Origin: Nitrososphaerota archaeon | GTDB lineage: Archaea > Thermoproteota > Nitrososphaeria > Nitrososphaerales > Nitrosopumilaceae | Length of the DNA stretch: 64,000 nucleotides | NCBI GenBank assembly: GCA_021323705.1 | Contig: JAJPKL010000014.1 | Coordinates: 1-64,000, forward strand | Direction of reading: 5' to 3' | Shown here: piece after piece, positions 23,823-33,721 of the stretch | How positions within the stretch are numbered: the stretch's first letter is position 1 | How the letters are laid out: each line of letters starts with the position of its first letter | Position numbers and translations under genes: made by a program | The notes under the pieces: model-generated | The model's database searches: none | What the model saw: only the letters and a program-made list of their open reading frames with translations | What the model was told of the DNA's origin: nothing

Positions 23823-24959
23823 GTGGATTACGATGTAGTTGTTGCAGGTGGAAGTGTAGCAGGCCTTCTGTGTGCAAGAGAGATAGCAGCACGAGATCAC
23901 AGTGTGCTTGTCATAGAAGAGGACTATGAGATTGGTACGCCTGAACATTGTGGAGGTCTTGTCAGCACATCTGCAATGGATGACCTTGGCATCATCCCCA
24001 TGAGAGCTACACTTGATAATAAGATAAGGTCAGCACGTATTGTATCTCCATCAGGAAAAGATTTCACATTTGATGCAAGACCCCAGCAGGTCATAGTGCT
24101 TGATAGACGCGAGTTTGACAAACAAATTGCTCACCAGGCCAAAGTAAACGGTGCGGAGATTCGTGTAAGGACTTCGCTTAGAGAGATAACCAAAGATGGT
24201 GTTAGGACCAGTGATGGTGACATCAAATGCAAAATAATCGTCGATGCAAGAGGAGTTTCACCACTGATTAACAAAGACCGTACTGGAGCGTTGCAGTCGG
24301 CACAATACGAGGTATACGCCGATTGGATAGACAAGGAAAGAGTAGAAGTCTATCTTGATCAAAAGAAATATCCTGGATTCTTTGCATGGATAATACCAAC
24401 TAGGCATGATGAAGCCAAGGTGGGGGTTGCTGGAAGGGGGATCAACACGGCTACAGCACTTGAGGACTTTTTGAAGCAAAAAGGCAAACACTCTACTGTA
24501 AGAAAGATTTTTGCTCCCATATGGGTAAAGGGTCCAATCAAGGAATTTGCAAATGGGAACACAGTGATTGTGGGTGATGCGGCAGGACAAGCAAAACCTA
24601 CAACAGCGGGAGGAATTTATTCGTCGGGAGTTGGAGGAATATTTGCAGGGAAGGCAATATCTGGATTTTTAGAGAGTGGGAAAGAAAGCAGATTACAAGA
24701 ATATCAGAAAGAGTGGTCAGATAAGTTTGGAAAAGAGTTCGGGCAGATGCTTCTTGCAAGATCCCTCCTTGAGAGATTAGACAACAAATCAATCGATGAT
24801 CTTTTTGAATCAATTACCCCTGATGTACTAAGTGAGATTTCCAAAGATGGGAGTTTTGACTTTCACACAACATCCGTTGCAAAACTTTTAGGTGTAAAAG
24901 GTTCTGTAAAAGCACTTCAGGCAATTTTAGGAAATGAGTTGAGACGATTTTTAGGTTAA
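23823..24959 (+). CDS. Geranylgeranyl reductase family FAD-dependent oxidoreductase
   Basis: The 378-residue protein begins with the FAD dinucleotide motif DVVVAGGSVAGLLCAREIA and has the family segments EHCGGLVST, RREFDKQIA and, about 240 residues in, VIVGDAAGQAKPTTAGGIYSSGVGG. In archaea these enzymes saturate the geranylgeranyl chains of membrane ether lipids; other members act on quinones or chlorophyll. The ether-lipid role is the most likely one but is not proved by sequence. The start is GTG. It leads a same-strand run with the Zn-ribbon, aEF1B and CDC48 genes. Confidence 0.88.
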   Translation: MDYDVVVAGGSVAGLLCAREIAARDHSVLVIEEDYEIGTPEHCGGLVSTSAMDDLGIIPMRATLDNKIRSARIVSPSGKDFTFDARPQQVIVLDRREFDKQIAHQAKVNGAEIRVRTSLREITKDGVRTSDGDIKCKIIVDARGVSPLINKDRTGALQSAQYEVYADWIDKERVEVYLDQKKYPGFFAWIIPTRHDEAKVGVAGRGINTATALEDFLKQKGKHSTVRKIFAPIWVKGPIKEFANGNTVIVGDAAGQAKPTTAGGIYSSGVGGIFAGKAISGFLESGKESRLQEYQKEWSDKFGKEFGQMLLARSLLERLDNKSIDDLFESITPDVLSEISKDGSFDFHTTSVAKLLGVKGSVKALQAILGNELRRFLG

Positions 24960-25013
24960 AGACAGATTAATTGATAAGGAAGATATAAATTCGGTAGAAA
25001 ATCAGTTTCAATC

Positions 25014-25193
25014 ATGTCGTCGTCTATTGCCTTGCCGGTATGCAGTTCATGCCATAGGCCAATAATGCCTAACGATAAATGTGTAAAATTCAACTGCCCT
25101 AGCTGTGGCTCCGTACTGCTTTGGAGATGCGAGAGTTGCAGAGAAGCAGCAAGAATATACACATGCAAGTCATGCAATTTTCAAGGACCATAA
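25014..25193 (+). CDS. Zinc-ribbon protein, four CxxC motifs
   Basis: The 59-residue protein has four CxxC pairs: VCSSCHRP, FNCPSCGS, RCESCREA and TCKSCNFQGP, so it can hold two zinc ions. This matches the archaeal Zn-ribbon RNA-binding protein that is commonly encoded just before aEF1B, as here (6-bp gap). It is probably associated with translation. Confidence 0.8.
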   Translation: MSSSIALPVCSSCHRPIMPNDKCVKFNCPSCGSVLLWRCESCREAARIYTCKSCNFQGP

Positions 25194-25198
25194 AGAAA

Positions 25199-25480
25199 AT
25201 GCCACGATTAACATTACGAGCAAAGATTCTGCCGACAGGAACTGAGATCGATCTTGATAACATTGCAAAAAAAATTAGTACGGTACTAAAAGACGGCATA
25301 GTGTTGTCAAGATACACAAAAGAGCCTCTTGCTTTTGGTCTCTACTTTATTAATGCCGAATTCTCCCTAGAAGATAAGGAAGGACAGATGGACTCGCTTG
25401 AAAACAGTGTCCGCTCAATTGATGGCGTGGGAGAGTTTGAGGTGCTGGGAATAAGCCGAGCTTCTGTAGATGCAAAGTAG
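25199..25480 (+). CDS. ef1b: Translation elongation factor aEF1-beta
   Basis: I start at the ATG of MPRLTLRAKILPTG (93 residues), which matches archaeal EF1-beta length and leaves the Zn-ribbon gene intact. The protein has the exchange-factor fold, with KEPLAFGLYFINAEFSLEDKEG and a C-terminal GVGEFEVLGISR. It reloads EF1A with GTP. Confidence 0.9.
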   Translation: MPRLTLRAKILPTGTEIDLDNIAKKISTVLKDGIVLSRYTKEPLAFGLYFINAEFSLEDKEGQMDSLENSVRSIDGVGEFEVLGISRASVDAK

Positions 25481-25488
25481 GTGTCTTT

Positions 25489-27660
25489 TTGGTTAGAAAA
25501 GACGATCTGCTTCAAATGCGCGTCGGAGAAGCCAAGCAGCGAGACGTAGGCAAGAGGAGAGCTAGAATAGAACCAGAGGCAATGGAATTCTTAAAAGTTG
25601 AACCTGGCGACATGATCGAAATAATTGGTAAAAAGTCCAGTTGTGCAATAGTATGGCCTGCGGATGACGATAACAAGGCACCAGACATGATACGAATAGA
25701 CGGTCAGACAAGAAAGAATGTCGGTATTGGAATAAACGATCTGGTAAATGTGCGAAAAGTTACTGCAAAACCAGCAAAATCCGTTGTCCTTATGCCCGTA
25801 AATGGGAATGTTACAGTAGACAAAGAATTTACAGATTTTGTCAAAAACAGACTGAAAGGCTTGCCGCTTTCAGAAGGCGACGAGATATCAGTCATGATAC
25901 TAGGAAACTCAATGGACTTTAAGATTCACAAAATTTCACCAAAAGGAGTCGTCAAGATAGAGCGTGGCACAACACTTACAATTTTGACAGAAGCCTCAGT
26001 GGACAAGAAGATTCGTGTCACATATGAAGAGATAGGCGGACTGAGGGCGCAGATAAACAGAATGCGCGAGATTGTGGAGCTTCCCCTAAAACATCCCGAG
26101 GTCTTCAATCAGTTAAACATAGAACCACATAGTGGAATCTTACTGTATGGTCCCCCAGGATGCGGAAAGACGCTTATTGCCAAAGTACTTGCAAGTGAGT
26201 CGGAGGCCAACTTCTTTTCCATAAACGGTCCTGAAATAATGAACAAGTATTATGGGGAAACAGAAGCGAGACTGCGCGACATATTCAAAGAAGCAAAAGA
26301 CAATGCCCCAAGTGTAATATTTATTGATGAAATTGATGCAATAGCTCCAAAAAGAGAAGAGGCCTACGGAGATGTAGAAAAGAGAGTCGTAGCCCAGCTC
26401 TTGGCATTAATGGATGGTTTAACAGATAGAGGAAACGTCATAGTTCTAGGTGCAACCAACAGACCGGAGAGTGTAGACCCAGCACTTCGAAGACCCGGCA
26501 GATTTGACAGAGAGATCGAAATATCAGTACCAAATGCAGATGGCAGATTAGAGATTCTCCAGATTCACACAAGAGGCATGCCTCTTGCAGACGACGTTGA
26601 ACTAAAAACGTTAGCAGCAGAGCTTCACGGTTACACAGGTGCAGACATTAAATCGCTTTGCAGAGAAGCTGCTATGAAAGCCCTTAGAACATTCCTGCCA
26701 GAAATTGAGATGGAGACAGAAAAAATATCGCATGAGGTTTTACAAAAGCTGACAATACGACTTCAAGACTTTTACGATGCCATGCATGAAATTGTCCCCA
26801 CTGCAATGAGGGAGTTCTATGTGGAGAGCCCAAAGATATGGTGGAAAGATGTAGGGGGATTAGACGATGCAAAGCGGACACTAAATGATAATTTAATCAC
26901 TGCAATAAAAGAGCCAGCCAAGTTTCAAAAGATGGGCATCAAACCTCCAAAAGGAGCATTACTTTACGGTCCACCAGGCTGCGGAAAGACATTACTTGCA
27001 AGGGCGCTGGCAACAGAGAGTGGAGGAAACATGATATTGGTAAGAGGAGCTGAAATACTCTCAAAATGGGTAGGAGAATCGGAAAAAGCAATAAGAGAAA
27101 TTTTCAGAAAAGCAAAAGCTTCGTCCCCCTGTATCATAATTTTTGATGAGTTGGATTCATTGGCAAGATCAAAATCGCTTGAAGAAAATGGAGTTGGAGA
27201 GAGATTGCTTAGTCAATTGCTCACCGAGATGGAAGATGGAGGAGCAGCAAGAGTGATTGTTGTTGGAATCTCAAATAGACCAGATTTGATAGACCCCTCA
27301 TTGCTCAGACCCGGTCGTCTTGATTTGATACTCTTCATTCCCCCACCGGAAGAGAAGGGACGGTTTGAGATAATCAAGGCGCTCACACGACAGATGCCGT
27401 TATCAGGAGATGTAGATTTGAAAGAGATTGCTCTTTCTACAAAGGGGTACACAGGCGCAGATTTGGTGGCAGTATGCAGAGAAGCCGCAGTACAGGCCAT
27501 GAGAAACAACTCACCTAAGATAAACAGCGTAGACTTTGCCGCTGCATTAAAAGTAGTCAAACCTTCCATTACAAAAGGTGTTGAGGATTGGTATTCCTCA
27601 ATCAAAGACAATATATCATACGCTTTACCAAAACCAATCGACAAGGCGTTTTACGGATAG
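25489..27660 (+). CDS. cdc48: CDC48/VCP-type double AAA ATPase
   Basis: The 723-residue protein has an N-terminal double-psi barrel domain (about 1-180) and two AAA modules. Walker A and B motifs are GPPGCGKT and FIDEID in D1 (about 221 and 278), and GPPGCGKT and IFDELD in D2 (about 494 and 552), with arginine-finger regions in both (RRPGRFD, LRPGRLD). It unfolds proteins for the archaeal proteasome or other clients. It starts with TTG 8 bp after aEF1B. The next small winged-helix gene starts 2 bp after its stop. Confidence 0.95.
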   Translation: MVRKDDLLQMRVGEAKQRDVGKRRARIEPEAMEFLKVEPGDMIEIIGKKSSCAIVWPADDDNKAPDMIRIDGQTRKNVGIGINDLVNVRKVTAKPAKSVVLMPVNGNVTVDKEFTDFVKNRLKGLPLSEGDEISVMILGNSMDFKIHKISPKGVVKIERGTTLTILTEASVDKKIRVTYEEIGGLRAQINRMREIVELPLKHPEVFNQLNIEPHSGILLYGPPGCGKTLIAKVLASESEANFFSINGPEIMNKYYGETEARLRDIFKEAKDNAPSVIFIDEIDAIAPKREEAYGDVEKRVVAQLLALMDGLTDRGNVIVLGATNRPESVDPALRRPGRFDREIEISVPNADGRLEILQIHTRGMPLADDVELKTLAAELHGYTGADIKSLCREAAMKALRTFLPEIEMETEKISHEVLQKLTIRLQDFYDAMHEIVPTAMREFYVESPKIWWKDVGGLDDAKRTLNDNLITAIKEPAKFQKMGIKPPKGALLYGPPGCGKTLLARALATESGGNMILVRGAEILSKWVGESEKAIREIFRKAKASSPCIIIFDELDSLARSKSLEENGVGERLLSQLLTEMEDGGAARVIVVGISNRPDLIDPSLLRPGRLDLILFIPPPEEKGRFEIIKALTRQMPLSGDVDLKEIALSTKGYTGADLVAVCREAAVQAMRNNSPKINSVDFAAALKVVKPSITKGVEDWYSSIKDNISYALPKPIDKAFYG

Positions 27661-27662
27661 AT

Positions 27663-27977
27663 ATGACAACCATGCCACTTAGAAATTCAGTATACGAGAT
27701 AGTAAAAAATGCAGGCTCGATGACAGACTCGGAGCTCTCAAAAGCATTGATAAAAGCAGGGATTTCAATTCCTGAAGATGAGTTCAACAAAACTCTCCTC
27801 AGTCTTGAGATTTATGGCCTAATCAAAGTCACATGGCTCACAAAAGACGAGAGGAGAATAGAGATTGCAACCAAGGAAGCAGATGAGGATGAGATAGAAA
27901 GACAAAACAGAGAGAGTCTAGAAAAAGAATACGAAGCAGGATTTCCCGGCGTAGAACAAGAAGACCAGCAGGAATAA
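27663..27977 (+). CDS. Small winged-helix protein downstream of CDC48
   Basis: The 104-residue protein has a winged helix (MPLRNSVYEIVKNAGSMTDSELSKALIKAGISIPEDEFNKTLLSLEIYGLIKV) and an acidic tail (about 75-104) rich in Glu and Asp. The ATG at 27663 is chosen because it follows the CDC48 stop by 2 bp. It is probably cotranscribed with CDC48. Its stop is 1 bp from the stop of the opposing heme o synthase gene. Confidence 0.75.
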   Translation: MTTMPLRNSVYEIVKNAGSMTDSELSKALIKAGISIPEDEFNKTLLSLEIYGLIKVTWLTKDERRIEIATKEADEDEIERQNRESLEKEYEAGFPGVEQEDQQE

Positions 27978-27978
27978 T

Positions 27979-28905
27979 TTAGTGTATTACCGGAAAGTGG
28001 AATGCTGCGTCAAGTGCTATTCCGACAAATATTATTGTGAGGTATGGTGCTGTTACCTTGTAGGCTTTCCATGCAAAATCAGAAGTTGGGTTCTTTGTTA
28101 GCTTGTAGTGATATAACAGCATGAGTCCTCCTGAGACTGCGGCAACTGCAAGATAGACATATCCAAGTCCAAATGCTACTAGTGCAAGTGAGTATGGAAG
28201 CAGTATTGCAGTGTTTACAAGTATGTACTTTGATGTCTTTTGCATCCCTATCAACACTGGAAGCATAGGTACGTGTGCTTCAGCATAGTCATCTCGTATC
28301 TTCATTGCGAGACACCAAAAGTGAGACGGTGTCCATACAAATACAAGAATGCCTACCAGTGCGCCAAGCAAATCTATCGAGCCTGTTGCTGCAGACCATC
28401 CCGCCATTGATGCGCAGCTTCCAGCAAATCCACCGATCACAATGTTTGATGAGTTTGTGCGCTTAAGCCAAGCAGTGTAAATTATGACATAGAAGAAGAC
28501 TCCAAGTGCAATGAAGAGGGTTGAAAGTGGGTTCAAGGTAAACCATGCATAAATTACAGAGATCGCACTAACAGCAAGTCCATATATCAAAACACTTCTT
28601 GCAGACATACGTCCAGATGGAATTGGTCGCTTGCTGGTTCTTTTCATCAGCGGATCAATATCTCTATCATAATAATGATTGAGAGCGCTTGATCCCGCAG
28701 AAGAAAGCGCGCCTGCAATTATAATGTGTAATAGACTTAGATAATTAAGCGGTGGGCCTATCAATTTGCTTGCAGCATACATCGACGTTATTGCTGTTAT
28801 CACAAGTAAAACTACTATACGTGGTTTTGATATTTCCAGAACTTCTTTTAATCCCACTAACCATAGCGGTTCCGTTGGGAATTTAATTTCTTCGAAGATG
28901 ACCAT
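27979..28905 (-). CDS. ctaB: Protoheme IX farnesyltransferase (heme o synthase)
   Basis: The 308-residue polytopic membrane protein has about eight or nine helices and the UbiA-type Asp-rich motif in LNHYYDRDIDPLMKRTSKRPIP (about residues 75-96), with the second cluster near KIRDDYAEAHVPMLPV. It adds a farnesyl (or geranylgeranyl) chain to heme b for terminal oxidases. It is divergent from the double cupredoxin gene, so both may serve the respiratory chain. Confidence 0.93.
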   Translation of the reverse strand: MVIFEEIKFPTEPLWLVGLKEVLEISKPRIVVLLVITAITSMYAASKLIGPPLNYLSLLHIIIAGALSSAGSSALNHYYDRDIDPLMKRTSKRPIPSGRMSARSVLIYGLAVSAISVIYAWFTLNPLSTLFIALGVFFYVIIYTAWLKRTNSSNIVIGGFAGSCASMAGWSAATGSIDLLGALVGILVFVWTPSHFWCLAMKIRDDYAEAHVPMLPVLIGMQKTSKYILVNTAILLPYSLALVAFGLGYVYLAVAAVSGGLMLLYHYKLTKNPTSDFAWKAYKVTAPYLTIIFVGIALDAAFHFPVIH

Positions 28906-28950
28906 TTGAGGTCAAAAGAATTAAGTACCTCACTTAATCGAACTAACACG

Positions 28951-30051
28951 ATGAGCGACTGGGACCTCATGATGCCAGGCATGGGCCTAACTGCTATCGG
29001 TCTTTCAGGAGTCATTTTATCCTATTTGGGCATTGCCAACACGTTCCTTACAGGCATGCAGGCACTTTCAGGCCTGACCATGTTCATTGGTATGATATTC
29101 CTTTCTGCTGGAATTCTAAACGGCGGAGTATCGACCAGTGGGAGAGCCAAGGCGACAACTCTAGTAATATTTGGCATAGCCGGCTCAGTTGGAGCTTATG
29201 CACTAAGTCTCAATACGGTCATAACATCAATGCCAAGATTTATCGGCGTTTTGATAATCATAATCATACCAACCATTGTCATAGCTTTTACGTCAATGAA
29301 GATGCAGAAATACTTCAAACCAATAGCTGTAATATTTGTGGCAGCCATGGCGGTAGGGATTGGTTCCTACACTGCATTTGGGTTTCTCGGACCTGGTGCT
29401 CAGTTCTCGCTGCATCCGCAAAATGAGACTAGTGCAACAGAAGCAGGAGAAGAGGCAGCTCCAACGGCGCCAGTGATTACAGTCAACATCCCGGTTAACT
29501 CATCTATCAAAGGAAATCCAAACTTTACACCAGATACGGTTACGGTTCCAAAAGGAGACATAATCAAGTGGACTAACAATGACACAGTACCTCATACAGT
29601 TACAAGCTCTGCTGACGCTGGTGCAGCATTTGACTCTAGCTTAATTGCAGCAGGCAAGACATACTCTCTTGATACCTCAAAACTCAACGGAACAGAATAC
29701 GATTACATGTGTACAGTTCATCCATTTATGACAGGTAAGATAGTGATAACCCAGCCAGTCATATCAAATGTCAACATATCAAAGGGTGCATCCACGCAAA
29801 GTGCAGGACAAAAATATTTTGATCCAGCAGATGTTTCCGTTAAAGTTGGAACAACGGTTGTTTGGACCAACCAAGATAGTGCCGCACATACAGTAACAAG
29901 CGGCGACCCAAGCGGCGGACCCTCCGGCGCATTTGACTCCGGACTCATCAAGCCAGGCAACACATTCAAGCATACTTTCACATCAACTGGCACAACTTCG
30001 TACTTTTGCACAGTGCATCCATGGATGACTGGAAAAGTTACAGTAGGATGA
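28951..30051 (+). CDS. Membrane protein with two C-terminal cupredoxin domains
   Basis: I start at MSDWDLMMPGMG; an upstream start at 28906 would add 15 residues. The N-terminal half (about 5-140) has four or five membrane helices. Two plastocyanin-like domains follow. The first has TVPHTVTSS and YMCTVHPFMTGK, the second has SAAHTVTSG and YFCTVHPWMTGK, so each has the His, Cys, His, Met ligands of a type 1 copper site. They probably face outside and carry electrons. The stop overlaps the JAMM gene (ATGA). Confidence 0.88.
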   Translation: MSDWDLMMPGMGLTAIGLSGVILSYLGIANTFLTGMQALSGLTMFIGMIFLSAGILNGGVSTSGRAKATTLVIFGIAGSVGAYALSLNTVITSMPRFIGVLIIIIIPTIVIAFTSMKMQKYFKPIAVIFVAAMAVGIGSYTAFGFLGPGAQFSLHPQNETSATEAGEEAAPTAPVITVNIPVNSSIKGNPNFTPDTVTVPKGDIIKWTNNDTVPHTVTSSADAGAAFDSSLIAAGKTYSLDTSKLNGTEYDYMCTVHPFMTGKIVITQPVISNVNISKGASTQSAGQKYFDPADVSVKVGTTVVWTNQDSAAHTVTSGDPSGGPSGAFDSGLIKPGNTFKHTFTSTGTTSYFCTVHPWMTGKVTVG

Positions 30052-30461
30052 CTCTACAAAGCGAACTAATCCTTTCCAAAAATCACGTCGATATACTAAA
30101 AAAACATGCAAAGCAAAGCGAGCCCAACGAGTCTTGTGCCATATTATTTGGAAGAAAAGAGGAAGGAACGTTTTCAATAACTGATGTTTTCCTAACAGAA
30201 AATTCGGTGCCCTCTCCGGTTAATTTTACAATATCAAATGAAGAACTCATAAAAGCATATCAAGAATCAGAGAAGAAAAACCTAGAGGTAATAGCAATAT
30301 TCCACTCTCATCCAGATTCACCGGCGTATCCCTCTTTGACTGACAAACAATACATGGAGATAAATCCTATTCCGTGGATAATCTATTCAAATGTAAATGA
30401 CGAGTTTAGAGCATATATTTTAGAATCAGCACTTGTACCAATCAATGTGAGAGTTCTCTAG
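30048..30461 (+). CDS. JAMM/MPN metalloprotease (M67 family)
   Basis: The start MTLQSELILSK is set by an ATGA overlap with the cupredoxin stop. The 137-residue protein has the JAMM zinc site: the Glu in NESCAILFG near residue 30, then IFHSHPDSPAYPSLTD (HxHP, seven residues, S, two residues, D). JAMM proteases cleave ubiquitin-like modifiers or process sulfur-carrier proteins in prokaryotes. No ubiquitin-like gene is seen nearby, so the substrate is unknown. The overlap with a copper protein gene is unusual. Confidence 0.88.
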   Translation: MTLQSELILSKNHVDILKKHAKQSEPNESCAILFGRKEEGTFSITDVFLTENSVPSPVNFTISNEELIKAYQESEKKNLEVIAIFHSHPDSPAYPSLTDKQYMEINPIPWIIYSNVNDEFRAYILESALVPINVRVL

Positions 30462-30463
30462 TG

Positions 30464-30616
30464 CTATTGCTTGTGTATGTTTCTTTTATGGCGTTCAAAA
30501 TGCTCCTTGTCTACAAAGGTAGCACTGCAATCCTTACACCTAAACTCTGACTTTTGACCCCACAACGGCAAATAATACGCACAAGTTACGTAAAAAGATT
30601 CTGTGAAAGATATCAT
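30464..30616 (-). CDS. C2H2 zinc-finger microprotein
   Basis: The frame of 50 codons ends in FRCKDCSATFVDKEHFERHKRNIH, a C2H2 finger with CxxC, twelve residues, HxxxxH. The ATG at 30616 is the first possible start; TTG starts further in (about residue 16 or 18) would give a ~33-residue finger alone. The stop is 2 bp from the JAMM stop. It resembles the microprotein at 53863. Confidence 0.6.
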   Translation of the reverse strand: MISFTESFYVTCAYYLPLWGQKSEFRCKDCSATFVDKEHFERHKRNIHKQ

Positions 30617-30637
30617 TAACTTGGTGCATCTCTAAAA

Positions 30638-31042
30638 TCATGCCAGTCTAAAGTGGGCCTGAGTTCCATCATGCACGTTTTTTATGAATCCCTTTTCAGC
30701 AGTTCTTATCTTGCCAATTACATTTACAGGTGAATATGGTCTTATCTCTCCAGATGAACCAATGGGGGTTGGTCCAAAAAACAGGCATATTGCATTTCCC
30801 TGTGGCCAATAAGCTACATCCATCAGATCTACCAAAGATTTGGAGTTTTCTGCACCTACATCCATAGACGTTTTATCAGTGTAGAGCTCTTCACCCCAGA
30901 CATTTATCCCAACGTCAAGTGGGAGACAATCAAGAAATGCTTTGACTGTCTTTGGCGCAATTGTATCATCCAGTTCTAGAATGATGTTCTTGATCGACAA
31001 AAGATCGACTGCCACTTTATGTATCATAATAAAAAGATACAT
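30638..31042 (-). CDS. Cyclophilin-like fold protein
   Basis: The 134-residue protein (an ATG five codons in is equally possible) fits the small cyclophilin-like family typified by TM1367: IAPKTVKAFLDCLPLDVGINVWGEELY, then DVAYWPQGNAICLFFGPTP and SPVNVIGKI. No peptidyl-prolyl isomerase active-site residue is obvious, so a chaperone or binding role is possible. It lies upstream of the C2H2 microprotein on the same strand. Confidence 0.72.
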   Translation of the reverse strand: MYLFIMIHKVAVDLLSIKNIILELDDTIAPKTVKAFLDCLPLDVGINVWGEELYTDKTSMDVGAENSKSLVDLMDVAYWPQGNAICLFFGPTPIGSSGEIRPYSPVNVIGKIRTAEKGFIKNVHDGTQAHFRLA

Positions 31043-31079
31043 GCTTTAGAATAAATATCCCTTTTCGGCCATCAAAAAT

Positions 31080-31337
31080 ATGGAAATTCATGTATACGAT
31101 ACATACGTGGAAGCAAAGGACGGCCATACGATGCATTTTGACGTGATCACGGCAGTAAAAGATCACCAAAAGGCAATCCAGTATGCAAAAGAATGGCTCA
31201 AATCAATAGGCGAAGGAGAATCCAAAGTTTCTACCGAAGAGTGCCAGTTCTGCCATTCACAAGGTGCACCCCCGCCAATTGCTGATGAGATCCAAAAGAA
31301 AGGATACTTCATCCAGAAGATGGAAGGCTGCCCATAG
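31080..31337 (+). CDS. DUF2024 family protein
   Basis: The 85-residue protein follows the DUF2024 pattern from end to end: MEIHVYDTYVEAKDGHTMHFDV, AIQYAKEWLKSIGE and EECQFCHSQ, ending in KMEGCP. The CxxCH in the middle suggests metal binding. Function is unknown. Confidence 0.85.
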   Translation: MEIHVYDTYVEAKDGHTMHFDVITAVKDHQKAIQYAKEWLKSIGEGESKVSTEECQFCHSQGAPPPIADEIQKKGYFIQKMEGCP

Positions 31338-31407
31338 AAACTCTCTTTAATTTTTAATCTCATTATTTTTGAAAACTCTTTTTAGATTGGTCCTTATAAC
31401 TTGGGTT

Positions 31408-31605
31408 GTGACAAGAAAGAAGTATAACAAACTCACCGTGGAAGGCGAGGTTCAAACTAGGTGGATATGCGGCTGTTTTGAGACAGTAGATGGTTTTTTC
31501 AAGTTTTGCCAGGAACACAGCGATGCAATGAAGCGCACCATAGAGGCGCAGATAGATGAGCTTGACATGACTCTAGTGGTGGACGACAAAAATCTGGCAA
31601 CCTAG
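31408..31605 (+). CDS. Small hypothetical Cys-containing protein
   Basis: I start at the GTG of VTRKKYNKLTVEGEVQTRW (65 residues); a TTG at 31369 would add 13. It contains WICGCFETVDGFFKFCQEH, with CxC, then C and H, a possible metal site. The family is not recognised. Its stop overlaps the pyrophosphatase stop by 4 bp (CTAG). Confidence 0.55.
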   Translation: MTRKKYNKLTVEGEVQTRWICGCFETVDGFFKFCQEHSDAMKRTIEAQIDELDMTLVVDDKNLAT

Positions 31606-33698
31606 AGCATTACTAATGCTATAAACGCAGATACAAAGACGATTGCTACAGTGTTTAGCAACTTTATTACCGTATTGAGAGCAGGCCCTGCCGTATCTTT
31701 GTATGGATCACCTATGACATCACCAACAATGGCAATTTTGTGTTCTTCCGTTCCCTTCTTTCCTTTTATTTCCATGTATTTTTTCGCGTTATCCCAAGCC
31801 CCGCCAGTATTTGCAAGGTGGAAAGCCAAAAAGATTCCAGTGATTACAGCGCCCATTAGCAACCCCACTACGGCGGGCGGTCCAATTGCAATTCCCAAAA
31901 TGATTGGAGCTGCAATAGTAATTGCAGCAGACTTCCAGAGTTCTCGTAGCGAGGCAACGGTTGCCACATCGACACATTTGGCATAATCTGGCTTTGTTTT
32001 GTATGTCAAGATGTCTGGAGATTCTTTGAACTGCCTTCTTATCTCTTCTACCATCTTTGATGCAGCTCGTGCAACTGCAGACATTAGTTGATTTGTTATG
32101 AAAAACGGCAACAGCCCTCCAACAAGCAGGCCCACCACAACAGCTGGATTTGAGAGACTGTAGTTCAATGCATAATGAACTGTGCTTGTAGGATCGTGTC
32201 GAATTATTTTGTTTCCTACAAGATCAAATATTTTTCCCGCTTCGTATTGAAACGCCTGAATCATAGCAAGGGCAGCAAGTCCAGCACTTGCGATCGCAAA
32301 TCCTTTTGTCACGGCTTTGGTCGTGTTTCCGACAGCATCAATCTCGTCAGTCACCTTGCGGTTTTCTTCTCCCATCCCTGTCATCTCGACAATTCCCCCT
32401 GCATTATCACTGATTGGACCAAACGCATCAATGCTGAGAACTATGCCAGCCAAGCTCAGCATGGCCATTGCGGTAAGCGACGTTCCAAATATTCCGTACA
32501 GAACAACTTGAGACTGGTCGGTCTGAATCTCTCCTGCAGCAGATGATACTAACGCATAGGATATGGCAAGTGAGACCACAATTGCAATCATGAATGGACC
32601 TGTGGAGCGCATGCCCTGAATTATTCCCATCAGCGTAAGAGATGCATAGCCCCATTTGGCGGAACCTTCAATCTCTTGAACAGGTTTGAATCTATAGCTT
32701 GTAAAATAGTCTGTAATTCTCTGTATCACTGGAACCAGTATTACCCCAACAACCGTGCTTCCAAATAGTGCATATGACAATGCGGAATGATCAAGGAAGA
32801 TATACGTGAAAACAAAATTGAGTCCAATTGCTATTGCTGCAGAGACATAGAACGCTCGTGCCAGAGGTTTGTTTACATCATCAATCTTTCGCGGACCAAT
32901 AGTTGATACCCCGATGATAGAAGCAATCAGACCAGAAGCTCCAATTAACATAGGATAGAATACGTTTTGCTCATTTCCAATTAGAGCTGCAAGTAATAGA
33001 GAAGCAAGCATTGTAACAATATAAGATTCGTAAATATCAGAACCCATACCTGCTGCATCACCTACGTTATCACCTACATTATCGGCTATGGTAGCGGGGT
33101 TTCTTGGATCATCTTCTGGTATGTTTGCTTCCACCTTCCCCACAAGATCTGCGCCCATATCAGCGGCCTTTGTGAATATGCCTCCTCCGACTCGTATGAA
33201 AAGAGCAATCAAGCTTGCTCCGATTCCTACACCCGCAATTGTTATTGGGTTTTGGAAAAAGTGATACAGTATAGTTATTGCAAGAAGAGCCATTGCTGGA
33301 ACTACCAACCCAACCGTGGCGCCACCCCTGAATGCGAGGGCAAATGTATGTCCAAGTCCCTTTCCGGAAGAATTGGCCGCCCTTACTGCAGCCTTTACTG
33401 TTATTTTGAGGGCTATTAGACCTGCAACTGCAGACAGACCTGCACCCACCGCAAACGCAATTCCGTTAGAGTAGCCAATTGCCACCCCAATGATTACTGC
33501 AATTCCTATTGCTATAGGAATAACTATCTTAAATTCACGTTTGAGAAAAGCCATAGCTCCTTCTCGAACTGCGTTTGATATGTCAAGCATTTGTTGGGTA
33601 CCAGGCTTTTGTTTTGATACCCATCCTGCAAGTGCCGCTGCAACAATAAAGGAGATAATGGACGCCCCAACGGGTACTACAACCTCTTTGAGCGTCAT
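31602..33698 (-). CDS. hppA: Membrane-bound proton-pumping pyrophosphatase, K+-independent type
   Basis: The 698-residue protein has about sixteen membrane helices. It has the substrate-site segments GGIFTKAADMGADLVGKVE and DNVGDNVGDAAGMGSD (about 170-220) and the second acidic site DNAGGIVEM and GNTTKAVTKGF near residue 455. The Lys in GNTTKA is the mark of the K+-independent, proton-pumping subclass; K+-dependent enzymes have Ala there. It couples pyrophosphate hydrolysis to proton export. A TATA-like element lies about 24-36 bp upstream. Confidence 0.95.
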   Translation of the reverse strand: MTLKEVVVPVGASIISFIVAAALAGWVSKQKPGTQQMLDISNAVREGAMAFLKREFKIVIPIAIGIAVIIGVAIGYSNGIAFAVGAGLSAVAGLIALKITVKAAVRAANSSGKGLGHTFALAFRGGATVGLVVPAMALLAITILYHFFQNPITIAGVGIGASLIALFIRVGGGIFTKAADMGADLVGKVEANIPEDDPRNPATIADNVGDNVGDAAGMGSDIYESYIVTMLASLLLAALIGNEQNVFYPMLIGASGLIASIIGVSTIGPRKIDDVNKPLARAFYVSAAIAIGLNFVFTYIFLDHSALSYALFGSTVVGVILVPVIQRITDYFTSYRFKPVQEIEGSAKWGYASLTLMGIIQGMRSTGPFMIAIVVSLAISYALVSSAAGEIQTDQSQVVLYGIFGTSLTAMAMLSLAGIVLSIDAFGPISDNAGGIVEMTGMGEENRKVTDEIDAVGNTTKAVTKGFAIASAGLAALAMIQAFQYEAGKIFDLVGNKIIRHDPTSTVHYALNYSLSNPAVVVGLLVGGLLPFFITNQLMSAVARAASKMVEEIRRQFKESPDILTYKTKPDYAKCVDVATVASLRELWKSAAITIAAPIILGIAIGPPAVVGLLMGAVITGIFLAFHLANTGGAWDNAKKYMEIKGKKGTEEHKIAIVGDVIGDPYKDTAGPALNTVIKLLNTVAIVFVSAFIALVML

Positions 33699-33721
33699 CT
33701 TATGGGTAAAGCTCAGATGGA

